Shown here one piece after another: positions 1 through 5,282 of a stretch of 5,520 nucleotides of DNA. How positions within the stretch are numbered: position 1 is the first letter of the stretch; the number at the start of each line of letters is the position of its first letter. Origin of the DNA: Candidatus Aminicenantota bacterium (lineage in GTDB: Bacteria > Acidobacteriota > B3-B38 > Guanabaribacteriales > B3-B38); NCBI GenBank assembly GCA_029880275.1, contig JAOUOQ010000132.1, positions 1-5,520 of the forward strand, written 5' to 3'. The translations under genes were made by a program, and so were the position numbers. The notes under the pieces are model-generated. The model was not told the origin of the DNA, did no database searches, and saw only the letters and a program-made list of their open reading frames with translations.

Positions 1-1935
1 TGCCAATAGGGCAAATACCACCAGCCCCCCCAAGGGATTCTGCCCTATAGCTGGTAGGTGGATATCCGCTACTACCAGGGCTGCTATCAAGACTCCGGTT
101 AATGCCTCCCCGGCAATGAGCCCTGAGGCAAGAAGAATTCCCACATTCTCCCCTCTACCGGCCAGCTCCTTGCCGAGCTTTCGGCGCTGATATATTCTGG
201 TTACGACATACTTAATCACCCCTCCCACGAAAATAGCGGCTGTAGTCTGCAGGGGCAGGTACATCCCCACTGCGATCAGCATAGGGGAGGGTGATTTTAT
301 AAGGATTAACCCGATAGAGAAAATCATCCCCACCAGCACCAGCGCCCAAGCCATAGTCCCGCCAACAATCCCCTGGGACAGCATGGACATCAGACCTGCC
401 TGGGGCGCGGGGAGACTGGGACCTCCTATCCCTCCTGGGGTACCTCGATGGAGGATATTAAGGGGGAAAACCATCACCAGACTGGCGGCTATGACACCTA
501 TGATACAGGCAATCTCCATCTTCCAGGGAGTTCCACCCAAAATATGCCCCACCTTGAGGTCTTGCATTATATCCCCTGCTACTCCTGAGGAACAACAAAC
601 CACGGCAGCTACCCCCAGCACAGCAGCGATCCCAAGAGGACCTTTCAGTCCAATGAGAACCATCAACAAGGCGGCTATTATCAGAGTGGTAAGGGTCAGG
701 CCGGAGATGGGGTTATTAGAGCTCCCTATTAAGCCTACCAGATAACCGGCTACCGCGGCAAAAAGGAAACCCGCCACCGTCATAACCACCGTTGAAAGAA
801 GGGCGCCCCCTACGCTCTGGCTGAAATAATAGTAGATGAAAAATATCGGTATCATTAGCAACAAAATAGCGGTGATCACCGACTTGAAGGAAAGGTCCTT
901 TTCCAGCCGATTGGGGGTGATTTCGCCCATCTTCACTCGCTTTATATCCCGAAAGGCGCGCCCAACTCCCTGGGTGAGTGACTTTCTCATTTTGAATAGG
1001 GTATAAAGGGCTCCCACCAGCATAGCACCCACTGCTAACGGCCTCACCATGGTGAACCATACCGATTCGCTCAGAGTGAGCCAGCTCACAATTTCCCCAT
1101 CGGGGAGATAGCCACCTACCAAATTGGCAAAGGCGGGATTGATAAACAGCAGTAAGGGCACCAGCAATATCCAACCAAACACCCCTCCAGAAAAGACCAC
1201 TGCCGCTAACCTCGGTCCGATAATGTAACCTACCCCTATCATAGCTGGCGATGCCGCAGGCGAGCGGAGAAAAACACCTCCAGAGTACCCTTCCGCTCCG
1301 CCTACTGGTTCCAATTCCCCGGTAAATAGCTGAAGGACAGACCTGCCCAACCTGAAAAATCCCGAAACCGACTCACTGAACAGTTGAATCCCCCGACTGT
1401 TCTTGAATAGCTCGATCAGAGCGGCTACTCCCATGGTACCAAAGACATACATCGCTCCCGTTTGTCCCTTCTGTCCCGCTTTTACGATCTCCCCACAGGC
1501 AACGCTCTCGGGAAAAGGTAACTCGGTGTCCTCAATGAGTATCCGCCGTAGAAAGATAACAAACAGAACTCCCAGCACCCCCCCGATAAGCATAAGTACG
1601 GTGCTCTCCCAATATCTCAGCTTCTCCCAGACACCTGTCATTATGAAAGCGGGGATGGTGAAAATAGCCCCCGCCACAAGGGCTTCACCCACCGCACCGG
1701 TTGTTCGGGTAATGTTTTCTTCCAGAATGCTCCCTTTAAAGATTCGCAGCACTGCCATGGCAATTACTGCTGCGGGGAAAGTGGCGGCTACCGTCATACC
1801 GGCCTTCAAGCCTACATAAGCATTGGCTGCTCCTAAAACTACCGATAAGACAATTCCCAGCAGGATAGCCTTTAAGGTGAACTCTTTCAGAGTAGTCACT
1901 GCGGGAACATATGGTTTGAATTCCTTATCAGCCAT
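1..1935 (-). CDS. OPT-family oligopeptide/metal-chelate transporter (C-terminus cut by window edge)
   Basis: An integral inner-membrane transporter of the OPT superfamily, whose members carry oligopeptides or, in some branches, metal-chelate compounds; the substrate cannot be read from sequence. The frame is open for 645 codons from the ATG at 1935 to base 1 with no stop, so only a short C-terminal end should be missing (bacterial members are usually around 620-680 residues). Visible hallmarks are the N-terminal segment PYVPAVTTLKEFTLKA (residues 8-23), AYVGLKAGMTVAATFPAAV (39-57), the loop with ELPFPESVACGEIVKAG (137-153), SNNPISGLTLTTL (406-418), a Gly-rich loop at 500-510 and ASGLIAGEALTGVLIA (603-618). 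About 14-16 hydrophobic helices are spread over the whole length. The start is supported by a GAGGAG-type ribosome site about 7 nt upstream. It is transcribed away from the intergenic region and appears monocistronic at its 5' side. Family assignment is firm; substrate is unknown. Confidence 0.93.
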   Translation of the reverse strand, partial: MADKEFKPYVPAVTTLKEFTLKAILLGIVLSVVLGAANAYVGLKAGMTVAATFPAAVIAMAVLRIFKGSILEENITRTTGAVGEALVAGAIFTIPAFIMTGVWEKLRYWESTVLMLIGGVLGVLFVIFLRRILIEDTELPFPESVACGEIVKAGQKGQTGAMYVFGTMGVAALIELFKNSRGIQLFSESVSGFFRLGRSVLQLFTGELEPVGGAEGYSGGVFLRSPAASPAMIGVGYIIGPRLAAVVFSGGVFGWILLVPLLLFINPAFANLVGGYLPDGEIVSWLTLSESVWFTMVRPLAVGAMLVGALYTLFKMRKSLTQGVGRAFRDIKRVKMGEITPNRLEKDLSFKSVITAILLLMIPIFFIYYYFSQSVGGALLSTVVMTVAGFLFAAVAGYLVGLIGSSNNPISGLTLTTLIIAALLMVLIGLKGPLGIAAVLGVAAVVCCSSGVAGDIMQDLKVGHILGGTPWKMEIACIIGVIAASLVMVFPLNILHRGTPGGIGGPSLPAPQAGLMSMLSQGIVGGTMAWALVLVGMIFSIGLILIKSPSPMLIAVGMYLPLQTTAAIFVGGVIKYVVTRIYQRRKLGKELAGRGENVGILLASGLIAGEALTGVLIAALVVADIHLPAIGQNPLGGLVVFALLA

Positions 1936-1939
1936 CGTC

Positions 1940-1950
1940 CCTCTCCTCTC
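1940..1950 (-). promoter_or_regulatory. Ribosome binding site of the OPT transporter
   Basis: On the minus strand the bases just before the ATG read GAGAGGAGAGGGACG. The AGGAG core sits about 7 nt from the start codon, which supports MADKEF... as the true N-terminus. Confidence 0.75.
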
Positions 1951-2000
1951 TTAATTCGGATGCTATCACCAATTAAGTTACCATAATCCTGGATAGCCTT

Positions 2001-2011
2001 ATTATATTATA
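2001..2011 (-). promoter_or_regulatory. Possible -10 element proximal to the OPT gene
   Basis: The minus strand contains two overlapping perfect TATAAT hexamers (TATAATATAAT) about 65-75 nt upstream of the transporter ATG. No good -35 hexamer lies 16-18 bp upstream: the bases there are AAGAAC for the first hexamer and CTATGG for the second. This could be an activator-dependent promoter or simply AT-rich sequence. It would give a 5' UTR of roughly 55-60 nt. Confidence 0.35.
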
Positions 2012-2199
2012 AATACCCTCCTTCCATAGTTCTTGTTATTATAGGAATTAGAATCACCGGAAATCTCAAATAATGTATACCAGCTTAAGGAAAAAATCAA
2101 GGAAAATTTGGCCCTTCTTTTGAATATATTCTTTTTCCCCTGCCTCCCATCCTGAAGCAAAAGATGAAAACGGAGAATAATACCCTCTTCGCTCCTTAT

Positions 2200-2227
2200 A
2201 TTCTACCATAACGCTGATTCTTTGCAA
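2200..2227 (-). promoter_or_regulatory. Possible sigma70-type promoter distal to the OPT gene
   Basis: Minus strand: TTGCAA at 2227-2222 (4/6 match to TTGACA), a 16-bp spacer, then TAGAAT at 2205-2200 (5/6 match) preceded by TG in the extended -10 position. Transcription from here would start near 2193 and give a leader of about 255 nt before the transporter. A weaker third candidate, TTGATT-17-TACATT, lies at about 2072-2100. Only one of these may be real. Confidence 0.35.
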
Positions 2228-2255
2228 TGAATAGTGTCACCTTTGTAGCGCTTCT

Positions 2256-2282
2256 TTCCCTAAAAAAGGACATTTTAGGGAA
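2256..2282. repeat. Perfect 10-bp inverted repeat, operator-like
   Basis: TTCCCTAAAA (2256-2265), a 7-bp centre, then TTTTAGGGAA (2273-2282), its exact reverse complement. It lies between the distal minus-strand promoter candidate for the transporter (2200-2227) and the plus-strand promoter candidate (2288-2316), the usual place for a regulator site serving divergent promoters. Neither side has a clean U-tract, so a terminator is less likely. The binding protein is unknown. Confidence 0.5.
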
Positions 2283-2287
2283 CTCTT

Positions 2288-2316
2288 TTGCCTCTTTGAG
2301 CGTCTAAATATATAAA
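2288..2316 (+). promoter_or_regulatory. Possible promoter of the plus-strand small transcript
   Basis: TTGCCT (2288-2293, 4/6 match), a 17-bp spacer and TATAAA (2311-2316, 5/6 match) suggest transcription starting near 2323. A problem is that the ribosome-binding sequence of the 15-codon ORF (AAAGGAG, 2314-2320) would then lie upstream of the start site. Either that ORF is not translated or another start site is used. Confidence 0.4.
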
Positions 2317-2325
2317 GGAGAGAAT

Positions 2326-2373
2326 ATGCTAAGAGTAGACCCTTACATTATGAGAGCATCATATGAGCAATAA
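2326..2373 (+). CDS. Possible 15-codon peptide ORF
   Basis: ATG at 2326 is preceded by AAAGGAG with a 5-nt spacer, a good ribosome site, and encodes MLRVDPYIMRASYEQ before TAA. No family is recognised. It is too short to prove coding and could be a chance ORF inside the candidate small RNA. If the promoter at 2288-2316 is right, the message would begin only about 3 nt before this ATG. Confidence 0.22.
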   Translation: MLRVDPYIMRASYEQ

Positions 2374-2444
2374 GCAAACAAATTTCGGGACCATGGATAC
2401 TCCATGGCATAAATTATGCTAATATATCTAAAGAGGTTAAGGCA

Positions 2445-2471
2445 ATGATTTTTCCAGCCCCACACCCATAA
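2445..2471 (+). CDS. Possible 8-codon proline-rich leader peptide
   Basis: ATG at 2445 follows AGAGG (2432-2436) by 8 nt and encodes MIFPAPHP then TAA. Three of eight codons are proline (all CCA). The codons for PAP contain CCAGCCC, which can pair with the left arm of the downstream terminator, so translation through the ORF could influence termination. Function is inferred only from position; the ORF is short enough to occur by chance. Confidence 0.18.
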   Translation: MIFPAPHP

Positions 2472-2506
2472 TAACTCAAACATCACCTCCCTTTACCCTG
2501 GGCTGG
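2454..2506 (+). promoter_or_regulatory. Possible antiterminator pairing
   Basis: CCAGCCC (2454-2460) is exactly complementary to GGGCTGG (2500-2506), which overlaps the left arm of the terminator stem. CCAGCC at 2454-2459 duplicates the terminator's right arm (2525-2530), so the two segments compete for the same partner. The alternative stem is only 7 bp with a long loop, and it is weaker than the 11-bp terminator stem unless a ligand, protein or ribosome stabilises it. Confidence 0.3.
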
Positions 2507-2539
2507 CTAAGAGGGTTGGCTTGGCCAGCCTTTTTATTT
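2501..2539 (+). terminator. Intrinsic terminator, plus strand
   Basis: Stem GGCTGGCTAAG (2501-2511) with CTTGGCCAGCC (2520-2530): 11 pairs including one G-U, an 8-nt loop, followed directly by TTTTTATTT (2531-2539). On the minus strand the hairpin is not followed by a U-tract, so the direction is plus. Since the nearest annotated genes on both sides are on the minus strand, it points to a separate plus-strand transcript. Confidence 0.8.
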
Positions 2540-2582
2540 CTGCTCACTCCCCTGCTCTTATTTAACCTAGGAATATGGGTAT

Positions 2583-2630
2583 AAAAAAAGGAGCCAATCG
2601 GAGTGGGTTGAAACCCTCCCCCGATTGGCT
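2583..2630 (-). terminator. Intrinsic terminator of the kdsD transcript
   Basis: Perfect 10-bp stem AGCCAATCGG (2592-2601) / CCGATTGGCT (2621-2630), with a further GGGT/ACCC helix in the loop (2605-2608 with 2613-2616). On the minus strand the stem is followed by CC and seven T residues (complement of 2583-2589). It lies about 220 nt past the kdsD stop with no convincing gene between, so kdsD seems to have a long 3' UTR. Confidence 0.78.
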
Positions 2631-2780
2631 AATCAGGAGGCGAGACGAGATGTTTAAGTTACTTATTTTTTAACATCTTAATATGCAACTTTCTGTAATT
2701 TATCTTACACACCAACACAAGACAAGGATGGCACTCCTGTTCTGATTTAAAAAGTCAGCCCTTTTTACCAGGTGGGGAAA

Positions 2781-2817
2781 GCTTCGCTCTGCGTCATTTC
2801 GACACCACCAGCGAAGC
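2781..2817. repeat. Palindromic intergenic repeat, GTCATTTCGA type
   Basis: Outer arms GCTTCGCT (2781-2788) and AGCGAAGC (2810-2817) are perfect complements. Inside them GCGTC (2791-2795) pairs with GACAC (2801-2805, one G-U as RNA on the minus strand) around the 5-nt loop ATTTC. The wording CGTCATTTCGAC ... GCGAAGC ... ATCTT resembles the dispersed GTCATTTCGA/GCGAAGC intergenic palindromes I recall from many bacterial genomes, often found downstream of genes. The structure is seen directly; the family assignment is from memory and unverified. Confidence 0.55.
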
Positions 2818-2849
2818 AAAGGAGTAACATCTTAAGGAAAGAACAGGTG

Positions 2850-3836
2850 TCAGGCAATGCCTGCTTTCAGTATGTCGTGCAAATGGAGGGTTCCATAGGG
2901 GCAATTCTCATCGTCGATGACAATAAGAGAGGTAATGGAATGATACTCCATAACCCTGAGAGCTTCGGCAGCCAGAACATCCTCCCCGATTACCTTGGGG
3001 TTTCGGGTCATCAACTTGCCCACCGGGATATTAAGGGGGTCCTTTTCTCTCTCCAAAAATCGGCGCAGGTCTCCATCGGTTACAATACCTACCAAGTGAT
3101 TTTGATCGTCGACCACCGAGGTCATCCCCAGCCCCTTGGAGGTCATCTCGTAGATAGCTTCTTTCAAAGAAACCTTATGATTTACAATGGGGTTCTCCGA
3201 GCTGCGATGCATCAGGTCGCCCACCCGCAGAAGGAGCCTCTTGCCCAGGCTCCCCGCCGGGTGGAACAGGGCAAAGTCTTCCTTTTTGAACCCTCTCCGC
3301 TTCAGCAACACCATAGCCAGAGCATCCCCCATAACAAGTGCGGCGGTGGTGCTCGCCGTGGGGGTTATCCCCAGAGGACATGCCTCTTTTTCCACCCCCA
3401 CATCGAGGCATACATCGCTGTTTTTTGCAAGGATGGAGTCAGGGTCTCCGGTGATGGCGATGACCTTAATGCCGAATCTCTTAAAGAAAGGTAGCAAAGA
3501 CATCACCTCTTCGGTGTTGCCGCTGTGAGATATGGCAATCACCACATCGTCGGCAGTGACAATGCCGATATCTCCATGTCCCCCCTCAGCCGGATGGAGG
3601 AAGAAGGTGGGTGTGCCAGTGCTGGAGAAGGTGGAGGAGATTTTCTTACCTATAAGTCCCGATTTGCCCATTCCGGTGACAATGATTCTTCCTTCGCAAT
3701 TGTAAAGGATATCTATTGCCCGGACAAAGCTCTCGTCTATTTTGCCAATCAGGGAGCGGATGACCTGATATTCAATGGAGAGAACCTTCTTCGCCTCTTT
3801 TATTATCTGATTGTCCCTCTTATCCTTAGAGACCAT
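2850..3836 (-). CDS. kdsD: Arabinose-5-phosphate isomerase, KdsD/KpsF family (SIS-CBS-CBS)
   Basis: Cytoplasmic enzyme interconverting D-ribulose 5-phosphate and D-arabinose 5-phosphate, the first step toward Kdo for lipopolysaccharide or capsule. From the chosen start the protein has 328 residues, the length known for E. coli KdsD. The SIS domain spans about 35-180, with TGMGKSGLIGKK (54-65), HPAEGGHGD (81-89), SHSGNTEEV (103-111), and EKEACPLGITPTAST (149-163), then HPAGSLGKR (192-200). K58, E110, E151 and H192 align, with a one-residue offset, with catalytic residues known in the E. coli enzyme (K59, E111, E152, H193). Two CBS domains follow (about 206-262 and 272-328). An in-frame ATG at 3845 would add MFF, but GAGG lies only 1 nt before it; the ATG at 3836 has GAGG 10 nt upstream and matches family length, so it is preferred. 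It appears monocistronic, divergent from the flavoprotein gene. A role in capsule (KpsF) rather than LPS cannot be excluded. Confidence 0.95.
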   Translation of the reverse strand: MVSKDKRDNQIIKEAKKVLSIEYQVIRSLIGKIDESFVRAIDILYNCEGRIIVTGMGKSGLIGKKISSTFSSTGTPTFFLHPAEGGHGDIGIVTADDVVIAISHSGNTEEVMSLLPFFKRFGIKVIAITGDPDSILAKNSDVCLDVGVEKEACPLGITPTASTTAALVMGDALAMVLLKRRGFKKEDFALFHPAGSLGKRLLLRVGDLMHRSSENPIVNHKVSLKEAIYEMTSKGLGMTSVVDDQNHLVGIVTDGDLRRFLEREKDPLNIPVGKLMTRNPKVIGEDVLAAEALRVMEYHSITSLIVIDDENCPYGTLHLHDILKAGIA

Positions 3837-3864
3837 AAAGAACATACCTCTCTTTTAAGACATA

Positions 3865-3893
3865 ACTTTATCATTCCCTTGCCAAAATTACAA
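3865..3893 (-). promoter_or_regulatory. Possible kdsD promoter
   Basis: Minus strand TTGTAA (3893-3888, 4/6 match), a 17-bp spacer, and TAAAGT (3870-3865, 4/6 match) would start transcription near 3858, about 20 nt before the preferred start codon. The hexamers are weak, so the call is tentative. Confidence 0.28.
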
Positions 3894-3923
3894 CACCTTT
3901 TTGATGGCTAATCCCTTATCTTC

Positions 3924-3932
3924 TGATATAAT
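3924..3932 (+). promoter_or_regulatory. Extended -10 promoter of the flavoprotein gene
   Basis: TGATATAAT is a perfect extended -10 (TGnTATAAT). The nearest -35-like hexamer, TTGATG at 3901-3906, is 20 bp away, too far for normal spacing, but extended -10 promoters can work without one. Transcription would begin near 3939 and give a leader of about 45 nt. A GGAAGG ribosome site (3969-3974) stands 9 nt before the ATG. Confidence 0.55.
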
Positions 3933-3983
3933 AAAAAAATAGATTTTATTACCTTAAATCAATAAAATGGAAGGTCTGCAAAA

Positions 3984-5282
3984 ATGACGCCTCTGATCAT
4001 CTTAGGTGGAGGGCTGGCAGGGCTGAGCGCTGCCTATCACCTCAAAGAGGGATATACCCTTTACGAAAAGGAGGACCGTCCCGGCGGCTTGTGCCGGAGC
4101 GACCCGCACCGGGGCTTCCTCTTTGACCGCAGCGGGCATCTGCTCCACTTCAAAAACGATTATGCCCGCAAGCTGGTGCACAGGCTCCTTAAAGGAAACC
4201 TGATCACCCATAGAAGAAGTGCCTGGGTCTATTCCAAAGAGCGTTATACCCGCTATCCCTTCCAGGCTAACACTTACGGCTTACCCGCCGAGGTGATAGC
4301 TGACTGCCTCTTTGGCTTTATTGAAGCGAAAAAGAGGTACCAGATAACCCCCCGCACCAGGTATAAAAACTTTGAAGACTGGATTCTACGAAACTTCGGG
4401 CGAGGCATCGCTGCCCACTTTATGCTCCCCTATAATGAGAAAATGTGGACCCTCCCCCCCCGGGAGCTCACCACAGAATGGCTCAGCCCATATGTCCCCC
4501 GCCCATCACTGGAAGAGGTGGTGCTGGGAGCTTTAACCGACCAGAATAAACCCTTCGGGTATAATGCCGAATTCTTCTACCCTCACCGAGGTGGGATTGA
4601 GGCTCTGGTTCGTGCTCTGGCGAAAGAAGCAAAACCCATCACTACCGGCTGCCGGGCGGAGACTGTTGATTGGAAGCGGCGACTCATCAGATTTGCCAAC
4701 GGTGAAGAAGCTCCTTATAACTATCTCATCTCCACCCTGCCTCTGCCTGAATTTATAAGCATGCTCACCCCTTCCCTTCCTCACCTGGAGCGAGCAGCAG
4801 CAGAGTTGAGGTTTTGCTCGGTATACAACATAAACTTCGGCATCAGCCGAAAGAATCTCAGTGATAAGCACTGGGTTTATTTCCCCGAAAAAGAATTCTC
4901 CTTCTATCGGGTCGGCTTCCCGGCTAACTTCTCTCCCCATGTTGTTTCGCCCCGGGCAAGCTCTGTGTACACCGAGGTATCCTATTCGCCCTCCCGACCT
5001 GTGGATAAGCTGACCATTGTGGACAAGGTGAAAGAAGACCTGCAACGGGCAGGCATCCTAAAAAGCTCCAAAGAGGTCATCGCAGAAAAGGTCTTTGACA
5101 TAAAGTATGCCTATGTGATATACGACCACACCTACCGGAAAAATGTCAGGCTCATTCATCAGTTCTTGCAGAGAAACCGGATTTTTTCCATCGGAAGGTT
5201 CGGGGGATGGAAATACTCCTCCATGGAAGACGCTATTCTGGATGGCAAAGAAACTGCGGAAAAAATCGCCAAGCTCCTCTAA
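3984..5282 (+). CDS. FAD-dependent oxidoreductase, UDP-galactopyranose mutase-like (amine oxidase fold)
   Basis: A 432-residue cytoplasmic flavoprotein of the amine-oxidase/protoporphyrinogen-oxidase-like superfamily. The N-terminus carries the FAD Rossmann motif GGGLAG (8-13), E28 at the end of strand 2, and RPGG (32-35). GFLFDRSGHLLHF (44-56) and YPFQ (91-94), preceded by W81, resemble UDP-galactopyranose mutases, as do PYNEKMW (149-155) and the segment W297-P318 containing FYR (307-309). The C-terminal FAD segment GRFGGWKYSSMEDAILDG is at 404-421. The mutase family has a conserved active-site Arg just before the PYN/GYT..K.W motif; here that position is Leu148, while the second Arg appears kept as R309. 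The true reaction may therefore differ from the mutase. Such genes are often labelled protoporphyrinogen oxidase, but there is no haem-pathway context. Divergence from kdsD fits a role in surface polysaccharide. Family is firm; substrate is unknown. Confidence 0.9.
   Translation: MTPLIILGGGLAGLSAAYHLKEGYTLYEKEDRPGGLCRSDPHRGFLFDRSGHLLHFKNDYARKLVHRLLKGNLITHRRSAWVYSKERYTRYPFQANTYGLPAEVIADCLFGFIEAKKRYQITPRTRYKNFEDWILRNFGRGIAAHFMLPYNEKMWTLPPRELTTEWLSPYVPRPSLEEVVLGALTDQNKPFGYNAEFFYPHRGGIEALVRALAKEAKPITTGCRAETVDWKRRLIRFANGEEAPYNYLISTLPLPEFISMLTPSLPHLERAAAELRFCSVYNINFGISRKNLSDKHWVYFPEKEFSFYRVGFPANFSPHVVSPRASSVYTEVSYSPSRPVDKLTIVDKVKEDLQRAGILKSSKEVIAEKVFDIKYAYVIYDHTYRKNVRLIHQFLQRNRIFSIGRFGGWKYSSMEDAILDGKETAEKIAKLL

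Larger units (their letters stand above)
2323..2539 (+). ncRNA. Candidate structured small RNA / attenuator-like leader
   Basis: A plausible autonomous transcript of about 215 nt, bounded by a promoter candidate and a strong intrinsic terminator. Internal structure visible by eye: a 7-bp hairpin CCATGGA-TAC-TCCATGG (2391-2407), an adjoining short palindrome GCATAAATTATGC (2407-2419), and the terminator stem at 2501-2530. The terminator's left arm can alternatively pair with CCAGCCC at 2454-2460 (see the antiterminator entry). A C-rich single-stranded segment, ATCACCTCCC (2482-2491), resembles an anti-Shine-Dalgarno sequence. No match to tmRNA, SRP RNA, 6S or a T-box could be recognised. No plus-strand gene follows: read-through would run antisense into kdsD. 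The unit may be a trans-acting small RNA, a small-peptide gene or an attenuator relic. Ends are inferred, not observed. Confidence 0.4.
1936..2849. other. 914-bp intergenic region between the OPT gene and kdsD
   Basis: No conventional protein gene is visible on either strand. The interval holds, left to right: promoter candidates for the transporter (2001-2227), a 10-bp perfect inverted repeat (2256-2282), a candidate plus-strand small transcription unit (about 2288-2539) ending in an intrinsic terminator, an opposite-facing terminator for kdsD (2583-2630), and the kdsD 3' region with a palindromic repeat (2781-2817). Stretches 2100-2195 and 2633-2780 hold only weak secondary structure and very short ORFs without convincing start signals. 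Confidence 0.8.

Noticed and set aside
716..1174. Open minus-strand frame of 152 codons inside the OPT gene
   Set aside because: It lies in another frame of the same strand as the transporter, whose translation here has clear family motifs and helices. It is a shadow frame.
2343..2483. Minus-strand ORF of 46 codons starting MFELLWVWGW, directly after GGGAGGTG
   Set aside because: The Shine-Dalgarno core ends only 2 nt before the ATG, no minus-strand promoter is apparent between it and the kdsD terminator, no family is recognised, and it is antisense to the better supported plus-strand unit. A TTG start 4 nt downstream in another frame has better spacing but gives only 21 codons.
1936..2600. 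Search for a known riboswitch, T-box, 6S, SRP RNA or CRISPR array
   Set aside because: No T-box core, no recognised riboswitch core motif, no 6S-like closing stem and no regularly spaced repeats were seen by eye. Rfam and CRISPR searches could not be run here.
2650..2673. Seven-codon plus ORF MFKLLIF preceded by AGGAGG
   Set aside because: The ribosome-like site is good, but the ORF is minimal, lies beyond the plus-strand terminator, and has no promoter candidate.
2743..2768. Small hairpin CTGATTT-AAA-AAGTCAG followed by CCCTTTTT
   Set aside because: A 7-bp AT-rich stem with one G-U pair, with CCC before the T-run, is too weak to call a terminator. No plus-strand gene precedes it.
2772..3494. 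Plus-strand ORF of 240 codons opposite kdsD
   Set aside because: It is antisense to a gene with conserved catalytic residues and has no recognisable domain or credible start site.
3967..3987. Six-codon ORF whose TGA overlaps the flavoprotein ATG
   Set aside because: An ATGA overlap could suggest translational coupling, but no ribosome site precedes this ATG and the main gene has its own site.
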